From: Powellomyces hirtus
Taxonomy: Eukaryota; Chytridiomycota; Chytridiomycetes; Spizellomycetales; Powellomycetaceae
Assembly: GCA_025526995.1 (NCBI GenBank)
Contig: JAHLKG010000005.1
Coordinates: 62,001-126,000, forward strand
Direction: 5' to 3'
Length of the DNA: 64,000 nucleotides
Shown here: positions 41,723 through 53,355 of the stretch, piece by piece
Numbering within the stretch: the first letter of the stretch is position 1
Layout: each line of letters starts with the position of its first letter
Notes under the pieces: generated by a model
Seen by the model: the letters and a program-made list of their open reading frames with translations, nothing else
Told to the model about the DNA's origin: nothing
Databases searched by the model: none
Position numbers and translations under genes: made by a program

Positions 41723-43105
41723 TCACACCATGACGAATTCGGCGGGGGAAGCAGTCTCCTCGGTCTCGTGCTCATCACCCTCCTCATTCTCCTCCTCGAG
41801 TAGACCATCGCTCTCTTCATCCGAGGCTTCGCGGGGATATGGGCTGCGGGGCTGGTCGCCGTCCGAGTCGTGGTCAGTGGCCTCATCAGCGTCACCGGCC
41901 TCCTCTGTAATTGTTGGAATTCGGATCGAGTGCGAGAAGTCGACATTCTTGTATCGGCGTTGGGTGGTCCGCATGATGGCGTCGGGTCCGGAGCGAGCGT
42001 CTATGCAGACTGTGTTGAAGTGCTGCGTTTCCTTGTCGACTCTAGATGTCGTTGTTGTTTCGCATTGGGTGGAGGTGCTGGCAATTGCGGGTGATGGCGG
42101 GTCGTACTGGCATGCCATGTCGTAAGTGGTTCGCGGAATGACCTCCGTTGAGGCATCGCTGGTCATTCGTGTCGCTTGTATCGCGGTCGTAACCTTTGTT
42201 ACGGTAATGTGCTTGGTGTCGCGGGATGTGGGCGGGGCGTACGTCGCGGGCTGGGTCAAGTTGATGAGGTTGACCTGTATCGACTGCTCATGGGTGATCG
42301 TCGACGCCTGGACGCCGACCGGGGTGCGGGGCCCATGGAGGTGTGTATTGTCCGACTGACACGAGACGGACCTGTACCAAGGCGCCGTCATCATGTGGTG
42401 GTCGTCCATCATTAACATGGACCCTGACATGCCGGCCGGCAACAGACCTTCCTCCATTTCCCGATCCTCCATTTCGCGGATCAGCGCGGTGGCGGTGCTG
42501 GAGAGGGGAGTATAGTATGCGGTGGGGATGCCCGAGTGCGGCTCGTCATCAGAATCCGATGCGCTCTCATATTGCTCATAACCTTTGGTGTGGTCCCGCT
42601 CCGCTCCTCCCTCGCCGTGGTCATCTTCGGACTCTGAGTCCGAGTTGTTACTGTTGGAGTCATTCTCGGAGAAGAGACCGATCCGCTCGGCCCGTTCTGT
42701 CAACGAAGCGTGCAATCTCAGCAGATTCGTCTGTTTGGCGAACCGAGCGGCCTCAACCAGCTCGGCTTCGTGGTCGAGTCTGCACTCGTCGCCTTCGTCG
42801 TCAATCCAGGACAGACTGAGAGCCAGCTGGTCGGACAGACCAAACAGTGAGCGAACGGTGGCGAGGAGTTCGGTGTGATCGATGGTGGCGAGCGAGAACC
42901 GGCGAATGGTGTCCTTGAGCTATGTACGAAAAGATACAAGGTCAGCGCTCACAATCAAATGTCGAGGAGAACCGAGATGATTGCTTTTTAAGCTTACAGT
43001 GACTTTCACAGCCAGCTCCTCTGTGGCTCCCTCAAGCGGGAGGTAGGACTCGACGGTCGGGAACGACATTGGCCAGGCGTAGGACATGGAAGCGTCTCCA
43101 ATCAT
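41723..43105 (-). CDS. PB1-domain protein with long disordered tail
   Basis: Two exons (43105-42998, 42919-41723) encode 434 aa. Residues ~30-110 form a PB1 domain. They have the conserved basic cluster (ELAVKVTLKDTIRRFSLA) and the acidic OPCA-like motif (LSLSWIDDEGDECRLDHEAE), followed by AARFAKQTNLLRLHASL, so the domain may bind both acidic and basic partners. The remainder is acidic, Ser/Thr-rich and probably disordered. It contains three sequence repeats of the type VSCQSDNTHL, MACQYDPPS and STQCETTTTS, suggestive of short linear motifs. PB1 domains mediate heterodimerisation in kinase, autophagy and polarity scaffolds; the partner is unknown. Confidence 0.75.
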
Positions 43106-44013
43106 GTTTGCTGATGTGTATGTGAGTGAGTATGCGAATGCACAAAATAAATAGTATCTGACTTCTAAACAAACTGCGGGGACTTTGCTTTTGTGTTCTT
43201 GCTTTTGTGCAAAGGCTCTTTCCCCTTTTTTGCTCAAGCGAGCAAAGAGATAACCGCTTCTGATTTGGTCACGTCCCCCGACACACGTGCGGAGTTTCCA
43301 ATCCCCGGATTCGCGCGTGGCTTAGTTCCGCGCGTCGGTCTGTCGGTCGGTAAGCTGGATATTTCACACATGCTATCAGAGTTGGCCGCAGCGGTATGCT
43401 ATTCTTGGCGTACGGTCAAGGATGTTTCAGACGTTTCAGACTGGTCATGCTTCATGGGGTTTGCTTGTGTTGCATGTGTCATTGTAATCTCGAAAGAATA
43501 TGTCTGGACGTCCAGACGTGTTGCGTTGACAGCTCACGGAAAAAATCCTGTCAGTTCGGACTTGTCGTGTTTTGCTTCAACGCCCGCGCGGTATCGGGGT
43601 TGTGTGCTGCAATTTGGATATTTGCGCGTCATACTAGACAGTCCTCGTGCAGTCTCTGACGCTCGGCAATGACAGCTTCTCACAACGGGTATAGTGAAGC
43701 CGGGCGGGGAAACTCCGGTGACTGACAGGAACGTCCCTTGCAGGGGTATTTGATATCATATCAATGCGCTCACCAGTCCAAGAATATAGGATATGTGAGG
43801 GAAACACGCTTGATGTCACACCTTCCTTGCATCACTGCCCTTTTTCAAATTGACCATCCGGCATGTCAGCAAGTCACCCATGAGCACTGCCCGCGTCTCA
43901 GATCCCTCCACAAAAAATCTGGTTCTGCGCATAAAAGCAGAAGTGCAGCCGACATTCCTCCTTGCTTATTTTTCACAGCTACATTCTGGGTTATTGCCTG
44001 TCATCCACATTCC
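43106..44013. other. Intergenic stretch
   Basis: Upstream of two divergent genes. A 159-codon frame at 43193-43672 (+) shows no domain or signal and is probably chance. Confidence 0.5.
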
Positions 44014-44473
44014 ATGGCGCTTCTCTCACCTCGATCTCTCACCTCCAGTATCGTGCTCATCTGCACGCTGCTCATCACCAACACCCTCGCTTGCGGAAAG
44101 CACGGTGTTCATATACCTTACCACAACCAAGCTGTCTGTAAGTTACCGCGACCGTTCGTTAGGAATCTCACTCCCTGCTCTCGCCACGCGGTGCTAAATT
44201 TGCCATGTGTTTCTCTTCGGCCAGCCCACGGATACTGCTCTGAATCATTCGCTGAAGCAACGACCCGTTGTGCCAAGACGATGGGGGAAAACACGGCTGG
44301 GTTTACGCACTGTGTCGCCAGCGCTGAAAAGTAAGTTTTTAGACGGGACACGTCAGATTTGTCAAAGAGTTGATATACTGATTCTGCGTGGGTTCTGGTG
44401 TTCTCCCAGGGTTTACGTTACATGCACCGCCACTGCGGATCAAGTGCAACAGTTGAGAGTACAACAGAAATAG
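44014..44473 (+). CDS. Small secreted cysteine-containing protein
   Basis: Three exons (44014-44137, 44225-44330, 44410-44473) encode 97 aa with consistent GT-AG introns of 87 and 79 bp. The first ~27 residues are a clear signal peptide (MALLSPRSLTSSIVLICTLL, then ITNTLACG). The mature peptide is ~70 aa with about five cysteines (GKHGV, HGYCSESFAEATTRCAKTMG, FTHCVASAEK, VYVTCTATADQ). I do not recognise a family. Two small introns in such a short gene support it being real. Likely extracellular. Confidence 0.6.
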
Positions 44474-44782
44474 AGCGGACTTTCGTGAATTGTCCGCCGT
44501 CTGGCAAAACTACTCGTATATAGTCTCCCGCATGGTAGCATTATGACATGAGATGGCTTATACCATGCAACGTGACTACAATCACTCAAATATTTGCAAG
44601 ACGATAGTCAACGTATCAAGTTCTCGTTTCTGCACAGATCCTGAGTGGCCGGATTGTTCTTTGTTGTCTTTTCGCGTCCCCGTCCGGTGCAGCGATTGTA
44701 CAATCTGTCCACTTCGGACAACAGGAAACTGAAAGAAGAAAAACAGTACTGAACTCTATGTACGCAATAGTCTACGCTTACT

Positions 44783-45412
44783 CTAAGCTGTGGGAACAGC
44801 AGCAAACGGACTGAACCCCTTCCTTGTAGCCTCCAAACTCAGCAAAGGTGTAAACAGCGGCCTTAACTTCATCAACTCCTCATACGATACAAACTTCCAC
44901 GATTCACACTTTTCTGGTTCCAGTACCTAGAGGAAGCAAGTCGGTAAGAACACCTACATCCACAATGCACCACCTGATGCTTTCTTGGATCTTACAGCAG
45001 GCTGCGGCACTTCGTCGATGCAGTGAGCTCGCATGAAGATGGTGACATAGTGCTTGCCCTCTGCCGGCATCGGATCGTTTGTCGCGGTCAAGAAAATAGG
45101 GTCCTGGACGCGCAGACCTGTTTCTTCTAACACCTCGCGCGTGGCACAGGACTCAAATGTCTCGTAGGGGTCGAGATGCCCACCGGGAAGTTGATATGTG
45201 CCTTTTCGTATTGTTGGTTTTTTGTGCATCCAGCCTGAGAATATGCTTGCTAAAACTATCTATGTGCATAGAGAGCAAACCGTACCTGCACCATGGCTGC
45301 CTATCCGCTTTCCGACCAAGATGGCACTGTCGCTGGCCCGGACGACAAATACGCCGACTCCGACTCCAATGTGCGTAGGTTTTGTTCCCTGCGATGTGCT
45401 CGTGGCTGTCAT
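44783..45412 (-). CDS. Nudix hydrolase, NUDT15-like
   Basis: Three exons (45412-45286, 45234-44996, 44926-44783) encode 169 aa. It starts MTATSTSQGTKPTHIGVGVG, then VFVVRASDSAILVGKRIGSHG. The Nudix box is complete (GGHLDPYETFESCATREVLEETGL pattern, GX5EX7REUXEEXGU). KHYVTIFMRAHC and a C-terminal LEPEKCESWKFVSYEEL block follow, ending in a hydrophobic PFAAVP. The GxWxLPGGHLE and YVTIFMRA patterns are those of NUDT15/MTH2-type enzymes that hydrolyse (oxidised) nucleotide triphosphates. Its exact substrate cannot be told. Stop TAG at 44785-44783. Confidence 0.85.
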
Positions 45413-45576
45413 TGTTTGTCGTTTGCCGGTGGAAAAGCTGGGAAAGGTGCAAAATGTCCGACACCTCCGCCGGCGCTGCGGCTCCTATATTCGGCATGGC
45501 TGCTGCGCTTTTCGATACTGTCAAAAAGTTTTCGCACTTCCGATTTTCTCGACCCATCTTTCTGCGTTTGTGAAGC

Positions 45577-46788
45577 ATGAGTTTCTTTCATTCGTCAAGT
45601 ATGCCGACTCGCGCTGTTGTGCGATGCACGCAACACCACATCCGTTCGGCGTTCCCTCGATTTGCAGCAGTCCCGTCTCCTCCGTTAGCAGTCTCAGCAC
45701 GCTCTCCGACATCACGACCACTTTCGCAATCCACCACACCACCACCTCCCACCAACAACCAACCCACCATCGCACCCGTGTGCAAAAGCGCACCCCGTCG
45801 CCCACCCATCCCACCCCTCATCACCAGCGCCAGCACCCCCTACACCTCCCTCAAAATTTACGTCTTCCCCACTCTCCACAACAAACACGTCTTCCACCCC
45901 GCATTCCTCCGCCCGCGGTCCCCGTTTGAGCGGGGCGCCATAATCGCAGCCTACATCTTACGTAAATGGCGGTACCAGCTGTCGGACACGTTTGCGTTTG
46001 CGTGGCATGCCTTTGGAGCGTCGGCGGCCACGTCAGGAATCATGCCGGCGAAAATGATGTATAAATGGGGAAACCGCGCGACGACGCGGAAGGCGGCGGA
46101 TGAGTACTTTTTGAAAAGCGTGCCGAGGATTACTGAACATGTAAGAGCATTGCGAGCGGATGAAGTGGGCTTGTTGGCGCCCGTAGGGTTTCTAAAGGCC
46201 GCGTTTTGTTCAGGTCGAGTTCATTTACCCCGCCAGCGCCAACGCGAAACAGATCAAGAACCAAGTGGGCGAGATTCTGGCCAGTAGGTTCCATAGCCCC
46301 AAACGCAATGTGCACAGTTTGCGCAGCCAATTCTAAGTAATTGGTATTTTCTTGTGATCTCAGACAGCGACCGTCACCGCGGCAAACTCTTTCTCTGGGC
46401 GCTCCTCCTCCCCTCCGCCCTCTACATCTCCAAATTCTACCTCGCCCTCGCCAACATCCTCTTCACCTACAACGTGTTCCGTCTCAACGCGTCCTGGCGG
46501 TCCATGTACGGGTCCAAAGTGTTACAAAAACTCATCGATTCGCGCAACGTCACATGGACTCCGTCAGAAGAGCTCGATGCGCAAGTCAAGAGCATCAGCG
46601 AGGATGTGACGAAACGACTGAGCGGTGAGGGAGCGGAGGGACGGAGGGTGTGGAGGTGGACAAGGGACGGTGATTTGCATGATGAGGTCATGGAGCAGCT
46701 GGAAAGGGATTTGAAACTTGCCGAGTTGGGAAGGACGTACCGAAGAGCTAGATTGCAGTACTTTGTCCACGGCCCAAAGGAAATGTAG
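45577..46788 (+). CDS. Mitochondrial K+/H+ exchange-related protein (Mit_KHE1 type)
   Basis: Three exons (45577-46140, 46214-46283, 46364-46788) encode 352 aa. The N-terminal ~85 residues are Ser/Pro/Thr/Arg-rich, a plausible mitochondrial presequence. The conserved body follows: YTSLKIYVFPTLHNKHVF, then AAYILRKWRYQLSDTFAFAW, then VEFIYPASANAKQIKN, then GKLFLWALLLPSALYISKFY and NVFRLNASWRSMYGSKVL. This order (KIYVFP, then a Tyr/Trp-rich core, then LxxWxxLLPxxLxxSKFxxxxxNxxFxYNxFRxxAxWR) is that of the fungal Mit_KHE1 family, which includes yeast YDL183C. The C-terminal part is a charged helix. The transport role of the family is not firmly established. Confidence 0.65.
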
Positions 46789-46867
46789 TGTATCTAGCAT
46801 ACGCAGCTGCATCTTCCCGTTATATGTACACTCTCTATAGACAGGCTGCGGTACTTGTATAGATATG

Positions 46868-48926
46868 CTATGACACGGACGGTTCACTGGCTTGCTGATC
46901 TGCCGTCTCCACCCCGCCCATTTCCTCTGTAACTGTTTCCTGCGATTCCAGCTGTTGCTCCTGCTCGCCGGTAATAGGAACCCATTCATGCGGTACGCGC
47001 CAAATCGCTACACTACTATCTACCACAATCCGATTCGCCGACGCCGCTTTCAATTCCCCTTCCTCTTCGTCGCCTTCTTCGTCTTCATCCGTGTCAGCAT
47101 CGCTGGCATCGACGTCAATGTACTCGACGGCTCCGTTAGCATCATAGACGGGTGCGTCTAGTATGATGTCACGCCGTTGGCCGGAACAGGTGCCGAGTAA
47201 GGGCAGTGTTGGGTGGAACACGGCAGAGGAAACCACGTCTACGAAGAGGGAAGGATAGACACTTGTCAGCCCCTCACAATCGCGATCAAGCTGATTGATT
47301 GCTTTGTGTGCTGAGTCATACCTTGGTGGCCTTGAAAGCGCTTCGCCAGCTCGTTTGTGTGAAGATCGTAAATCAGAACATCTCCAGTCTGCGAGAGTAG
47401 GAGCAGGAGAGTCAGAAAATCTTCAGAATCGCCGTAGATCCATCAACGGCCTCTCCGTACCTGATCACCTGTGCTCAGATATCGGCCCGACGGGTCCAAG
47501 CTGAAGCTGATGCGCTGGTTGGTATTTCCCAGGCGCGGATACGTTGCGAGTATGTCACCCGTGTTGCGGATGTCCCAGGCCAGCAGTTTGTCGCTTTTAC
47601 GAGACGCTGAGAAGAGATAGGATCCGTCACGCGAAAACTCAACCTGAGAGAAACAATGGATTTGTCAACACATGTTCAAAACAAAACGATATTGAAGTCA
47701 CACCGGTGCACGCCTACCTGCGTTATCCCTCGCCCATCCGTATCCCTCATCTGACAAAGCAGCTCATCATTACGTTCATCATACAAGCCTATAGATCCAG
47801 TATATGACCCCGCAGCATACATGCCCGACTGATCAGGATTGAACGCGATACTGGAAATGAGCCCCTTTTGCCCCTTCTTGCTCTTCTTATTTGGTGATGT
47901 TGGTTTCCGCACGCAGTCGCGGCCGGGGCGGTGGGTATCGAAGATCTGAATTAGGTTGTTGAACCCGCAGTATAATCTATGTAATAGTGAGATTGAAAAG
48001 GTTAAAATATGTGCGTTTTATTAGCTTTGTTGAGAGGCGTTCATACTTTGTACCGTCGAGATTGAATGTGAGGCAATTTGGCGCTTGCACTTGATCCAAA
48101 TGGTCAAAGGCTACGTAGGAGCATCTTAGCTATTGGTGTGCATAGTGGTATTAGCAAAACACTTCCCATCGTTGGTGAGTGACTCTGATGGAGGCTCTAT
48201 ACCTGTCCGGTATATGCGTCCCACAGCCGGATAGGATGATCACGAACACTGCTCAGGAAACAGCAAGTGGCTGGATCTGTGTCGCAAGATCGCACAAAGT
48301 TAACGGAAAGTCTAACAAACATGCCGTTATGTGTCAATGTACCTGTTGAGTTCATGAGCGGGTACCACTGAAAATCATAGACACACTCCGGTTCCGAGAT
48401 CGTTAGGACGGGCGTCAATGGCGCCTCCACTATTGTGGACCCTTCGTACTCTATATCTGCCGGCCTGGGAATGTGAGCTGATGGGTCCTCATGTCTGTCA
48501 GGGAAGCACGGGCTCACTTTTCAAATACCCGGAATGTGTTGTCGGCGGTGCTGCTGAGTAGACATGTGCCGTCGGGACTCCTACACAGGCGATTTACCTG
48601 TTAGCAAGATACCAGGAACACTGCTGACTACTGCAACATTCTTCGTACCATTTCAACGCTTTGCAGAAATTACTGTTCAATCCACCCTTCACGTCGCCCG
48701 TTGTCACGAGGTTGTTGCACAGCGTTCGGCCGGTAGTGCATGTCTTCACTGGGCCTTGAGTGAAATCGTAGCTGATGCACGCGGTCCACTGCGCAGCTGC
48801 CTCGCCATCTACTGCAGTTGGTGTTTCCAACGGTACATCTGTTTCTGACACATGTTCGTCGTGTTTGAGATGGATTTCCGCGCTGAACTGTGAGGCGGAA
48901 TGGCTGCCGTCTTCGGCCATATCCAT
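46868..48926 (-). CDS. WRAP53/TCAB1-like WD40 protein
   Basis: About nine exons on minus, starting near ATG 48926 (MDMAEDGSHSASQ). The spliced product has the family order: FCKALKW joined to SPDGTCLLSSTADNTFRVFE, then PECVYDFQWYPLMNSTDPAT, CCFLSSVRDHPIRLWDAYTG, LRCSYVAFDHLDQVQAPNCL and YCGFNNLIQIFDTHRPGRDC. Next come GLISSIAFNPDQSGMYAAGS, RGITQ joined to VEFSRDGSYLFSASRKSDKL, then LAWDIR and DVVSSAVFHPTLPLLGTCSG. VYDFxWYPxM, TFRVFE and HPIRLWDAYTG are signatures of telomerase Cajal-body protein 1 (WRAP53) and its fungal relatives. In animals it brings scaRNAs and telomerase RNA to Cajal bodies. The C-terminus is acidic. Start codon tentative. Confidence 0.82.
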
Positions 48927-49345
48927 CGGCACGTTTTCTGGTCCAACGAGACAAAGAGAGTGCCCAACTTCAAGTTTATCTTTGGAACTCTGATCCTGCT
49001 AGCAAAGAACTCCTCAAACCCCTGGTTTTGTGAGTCTTTTTCAGGGACTGTGAAAGGCACCGACTGTGGAATGAACAGGTTCCGCGATCCTCGAGTGCAG
49101 ACAGGTTGCAGTAAATGCAAGTTTGGTGGGACTTAAGCGTCTTCCAATTCGGCAAACAAGTGCAGTTGAGCAGTGATTTAGCGGGATAAACTAAACAAAT
49201 TTGTACACCGCAATCCGAAATGTCAAAGACAAAAAATCGTCCAATTCCAGTTCCAATATTTCCCCACACGCGCAGCAGCTCCGCGACCCTCCGAAAAACC
49301 TGAACCGCCCTCCTTCAGACATCCATCGTCCCCAACATCACAATA

Positions 49346-50560
49346 ATGACGACCGCCAAAACAGAGGAAGAGTCTCGCCAGAACAAGGGTGTTGCCGAGC
49401 TCGGCACGTATATGCTGAAAGGATGGGTAACTACACGTGTGTGCATGATATAAATCGTCGAGGTTCTGATGGTGTGTCCTGTTTTAGGTTCTGACTGATG
49501 TCATTTGTCCTAACCCGGGGTGTAACGTAAGGCGACACCTCATTCTTCGAAACATGAGTTTATGATAACGATGTTGCTGCTATAGATCCCAGTCGTGCGC
49601 TCCCGGGACCGCTCGACACAACTCTGCGTTCTCTGCGACGATCCCGTCAACCCTTACCCACCCATCTCTCAGCTCGCAGCCGAGACCGAGGTGACTATCG
49701 TTGAGGACCCGTCAGTCGTGCCCTCCACCTCGGAGCCCACGGGCGCGGTGACGACGCCAGAAGAAGATGCGGAATTGGAAGCTGTTCTGAATGAAGGTGA
49801 GCTTTCATCAACAGAAGATGATGGATGTTCTGTAGGGTATATACTGATCAGGGATTTATCGCAGAAGTGACGCCAAGTCGTAATGAGGCTGCGGAACGGA
49901 GAAGGGAGAAGGGAAACCAAGCTAGCAAACTCCTGGGACAGAAGATGTTGGCTGGATGGACTATGCTGGAAGATACTTGCCCGAATCCGACGTGCATTGG
50001 GGTAACGAGTAAAAACCGACCACTGACTCGCTATGATTAGATCGACTAACGAATTGCATAACAGGTTCCGCTCATGAGAAGCCGCCAAAAGCAGACAATT
50101 TGTGTCATGTGCGATGGTCAACCAGCGCCGCAGCCGAATGGTGTGGTCCCGGCTGCCCAACTCAAGGCAGCTGCCGAGACCAAAGTCACGGTTGTGCCAG
50201 AACCCATTCCCAAGCTATCAACTCTGGCAGAGAAAGCTTTATCGGAAACTTCTGCTGCCAAAGTGCGGGTACTGTCCTCGAGGCATTTGGGTGCTTCGAA
50301 ATTGATAAATGAAACTGACATCTGACTATCCCCAGAATGATTCCCCCAAACGCCGAAAGATAGATCCCACCGCATCGTCCATCGATACGCTCACCGACCA
50401 AGTAGCGCTGACCATCCTAACATTGACCGGGCGAATGGAAGATCTGCGCCAATCGGTAGAAAGCAGCACTACATCAGTAGACGACACCCGCGCGATCTGC
50501 GATGCCATCTCCAGCTGTGCCGGTGCGATTGTCGCTTTGCAAGCCGTGAAAAGGATTTAA
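49346..50560 (+). CDS. Two-copy p27/SSSCA1 (ZNRD2-type) zinc-ribbon protein
   Basis: Six exons (49346-49426, 49488-49526, 49586-49796, 49865-50001, 50065-50262, 50336-50560) encode 296 aa. It contains two copies of the autoantigen p27/SSSCA1 zinc motif. The first is MLKGWVLTDVICPNPGCNIP, then VVRSRDRSTQLCVLCD. The second is MLAGWTMLEDTCPNPTCIGV, then PLMRSRQKQTICVMCD. Both keep the CPNPxC...CVxCD cysteines, although the first is more diverged. In both copies an intron falls just after the CPNPxC half, suggesting an internal gene duplication. The C-terminus has a basic patch (KRRKID) and a helix. Human ZNRD2/SSSCA1 is poorly characterised (tankyrase binding). Confidence 0.78.
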
Positions 50561-50750
50561 AAAGTACGATTTACGCAAATCTAGTATTGATATAGCCCCA
50601 ACACCCCGTCGCTGTAGAGTGCGAAAAATACACGAATCTTATTATTTGGATAAGAAACAAATGAAACTATGTGCAAAAAAAAAGGTTGCCTGCCGGGCTA
50701 TTATATGTAGCTGCGAACCCAGACTATGGTCCGACTCGCGTCATGTTTTT

Positions 50751-51417
50751 TCAGAATCCATTAGCTACTGGACGGGCTGCTCGGTAGTGGTGGCCAGATA
50801 GGGAAACGTCGATATCCTGAAAAACGACTTCCGAAAACGGCCTGTCTGGCTGGTCCAATGGTTCGTCCTCCTGGTCGTCCACTTCATCCACCTCATCCCA
50901 AGCACCAAACCCTTGTGGCACTTCATCCTCCTCCTCCTCCTCGTCGTCATCCACTGAATCCGGTCCCGCAGCCGCAACTACGTTCTTCCGCAGAGACGAC
51001 CTATTCTCGTTCCATTCCAGTGGCGCTGCAGCTGACGCATGTGCGAATTCGGCGCGCTGGTTCGTTCGGACTTTGGATAGTGGGCGGATATCGTCGGTGG
51101 TGGTGGGAGCACTGTTGCCTGATGTGGAGAAAAAGTGGGAGGGGCCTTTGCTGAGAGATAAAAAATCAGGTCTACGAAAAAGAAAAAAGCATCACGGTTA
51201 AACGAAACCGCAAGAACGGGGCTATTTTCAATGGGAAGACGGCTTACTTTACGACTTCCGCCTCATCATATTGCCGCCGCGCAAGTCTCGCTCTGTTTGT
51301 ATATTGCAAGGAAGCCCAGGGTGCCGATGACGGGACCTGGATGGCTAGTGAGAGGGAGCAGCAGAATGCCAGGAGGAGAACAAGAGTGGTGGCGATGCTG
51401 GTTCTGCTGGGAGTCAT
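50751..51417 (-). CDS. Secreted acidic protein, unknown
   Basis: Two exons (51417-51248, 51150-50751) encode 189 aa. The first ~26 residues form a strong signal peptide (MTPSRTSIATTLVLLLAFCC SLSLA). A possible dibasic processing site follows (ARLARRQYDEAEV). The mature part contains a Ser/Thr-rich region and a highly acidic tract (DSVDDDEEEEEDEVPQ; DEVDEVDDQEDEPLDQ). No cysteines and no domain are recognised in the mature part. The plus-strand frames over the acidic tract are shadows. Confidence 0.6.
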
Positions 51418-51849
51418 GTGCGGACGTCAGCGTGAGAGTGGGGTGTCCTGATTGTTTTCTGTGGATCGTTTATGCTTATTTGTGGGTGAGCAGTTTGGGT
51501 GGGAGGATGGGAGTTGGGTTTTGTAGACCATGTCGGGTTTGCCTGCCACAGCCTCAGCAAGTGTTCTTTCACTCAGCCGAATGGAATTCAGATTCAGCCT
51601 TTGATGGGCCGCATGCGGCGCAGCAACTAACAGGCGCGTGGCGTATTCTACAGCTGAAGCACACTGTCAGATTGTGAAAAGGTGCGGTGATCATCCGGGT
51701 AACGAGGAAAAAAGTTGCTGAATTATTTGATATTGACATACTATGTAACGGGCTGGCCACAAATAGACAATACTGGTTGAAATGGCGTCCACTCCCACGA
51801 CTCATCATGTTTCCCTTCATCGCAACTATCCACACTGCTCCTCCCCTCC

Positions 51850-52640
51850 CTCATCCCATCAAACTATTTCCTCGCCACACCCGCCACATCCTCCCCAACA
51901 GAAGATGCGCCAGCGCCTTGGCCGAATCCTTCCCGGAATGCGTGTCGGGATGAGACGCGCGCCGGAGTAACGATATCATGTGTGGCAAGATGGTCTCAAA
52001 CACGAGACCGACCCACAATGCCCAAGTCGCGAGCGAGCCGCATGTTCTTGCATGAACCCGGGGTTCAATGTCATGACGCTCCAACTGTGATGTGATGTGC
52101 CGTGGGTGATGTTATGGTAGAGGGCGTGGGTGGGTGTAGAGGCGGTCGCAGAGTTTGGATGTTGAGTAGGCTTTTGCATTCTCAAATTTGAACTTTGGGT
52201 TCGGGTAGGCAAGTTGCGGAGCGGTCGTGTACTCTGCGTTCGGGATCGTTTGCGTCCCGCTTGCAGTGATGAGAATCCGCGCGTGAGGGGTCAAGTGTGG
52301 TTTGAGCGGCGAAAAGAGTAACGCACATGGTTGACACCAAACCTGCGTTCAATCCCGTCAGTCGTGAATGCCGGGACATTCCTTAAAACGTGCAAACCTG
52401 CATTGAGCAGGAGTGCTTCAATTTGGAAGGGGGTGGGGGCGGTGGCAAGTTGTTCCGTTCATACTCATCAGCAAACCGACGAATATCCTTCACTGAGCCA
52501 AGGTCGAGCGGGGCGAATTGGCTGTTGGAAACCGATGGCGTTGAGGTCGGTGCGACTGGCGGTTAGGACGAGCTTGGTAGGGTAGGCATGCGCCGCCGAT
52601 CATGCGTATGCAGGATTGGAAGGCGGTTTCCGTTTCGGAT
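51850..52640 (-). pseudogene. Short-chain dehydrogenase/reductase relic
   Basis: Conserved SDR pieces appear in order but in different frames. KLVLTASRTDLN is near 52570. LDLGSVKDIRRFADEY, then FQIEALLLNAGLHVL (the NAG motif) and GIERRFGVNH are at 52540-52340. HARILITASGTQTIPNAEYT and KAYSTSKLCDRLYT (the catalytic YxxxK) are near 52165. LNPGFM is near 52055. At least three single-base shifts separate these segments. No GT-AG introns restore continuity, so this is a decayed SDR gene of the retinol-dehydrogenase/WWOX-like type. The N-terminal Rossmann glycine motif is not visible. Confidence 0.7.
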
Positions 52641-53355
52641 AGCTCGTGGGATTTTAGACTTGTGAGAGGGATGCAGTATTGAAGGCCTTGACTGACGTCA
52701 ACGCAGTGAGGTGCAGGTCGCTTGTACATTACCGTGCTTGGGCAAAGGTTGAAGGCTTCTAAACCACTGATGGCGGATGGGTGTATCGTCCTGCCATGTC
52801 ATATATATAATACACGCAAACAATGTGTCATGATGGCCCGACACTACTCTTTTTCATCGATGCCGCTTCCGTTCTCCAGTACCGCAAGCCGGAAAGGAAC
52901 TGACCATTGAGAATTAAACACATAGGCTAACTCTGCCCTATCTACCCCCAAAAAGGTATCGGGCTGGCGCTAGACCAGATCCGCTTCCTCAGTTGAGAAT
53001 TATGCATATGTCATCTCCCCATACCCCACAGCCCACACACCGAGAAAGAAACGCATGTCCCTGATAAGATGGCGAGGCTGAGGCGCTCATCCTACGGGAC
53101 CGTATTCCGATGTTGAGCTAGATTTGGGATTTCAAACTCTTGGAACGCGAAACCGAAATGTCGGTAGACGAGATGACGAGGTGAGGATTAGATGGGGACT
53201 ACAGCTAAAACCTCACCGATACAGTGCAAAACGTATATAGAAATGTGGCGATGCAGCGGACAAATGATCATGCGGAAAGCTATGGAATGATGTTGTAAAG
53301 CAACGAGACTACGATTCTCTACCAAGAGGATGTGATTGCGACACCTAATGCTACC
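52641..53355. other. Intergenic stretch
   Basis: Between the SDR relic and the pectin lyase 3' end. No supportable gene. Confidence 0.5.

Noticed and set aside
43193..43672. 159-codon plus-strand frame
   Set aside because: No conserved features; probably chance in an intergenic region.
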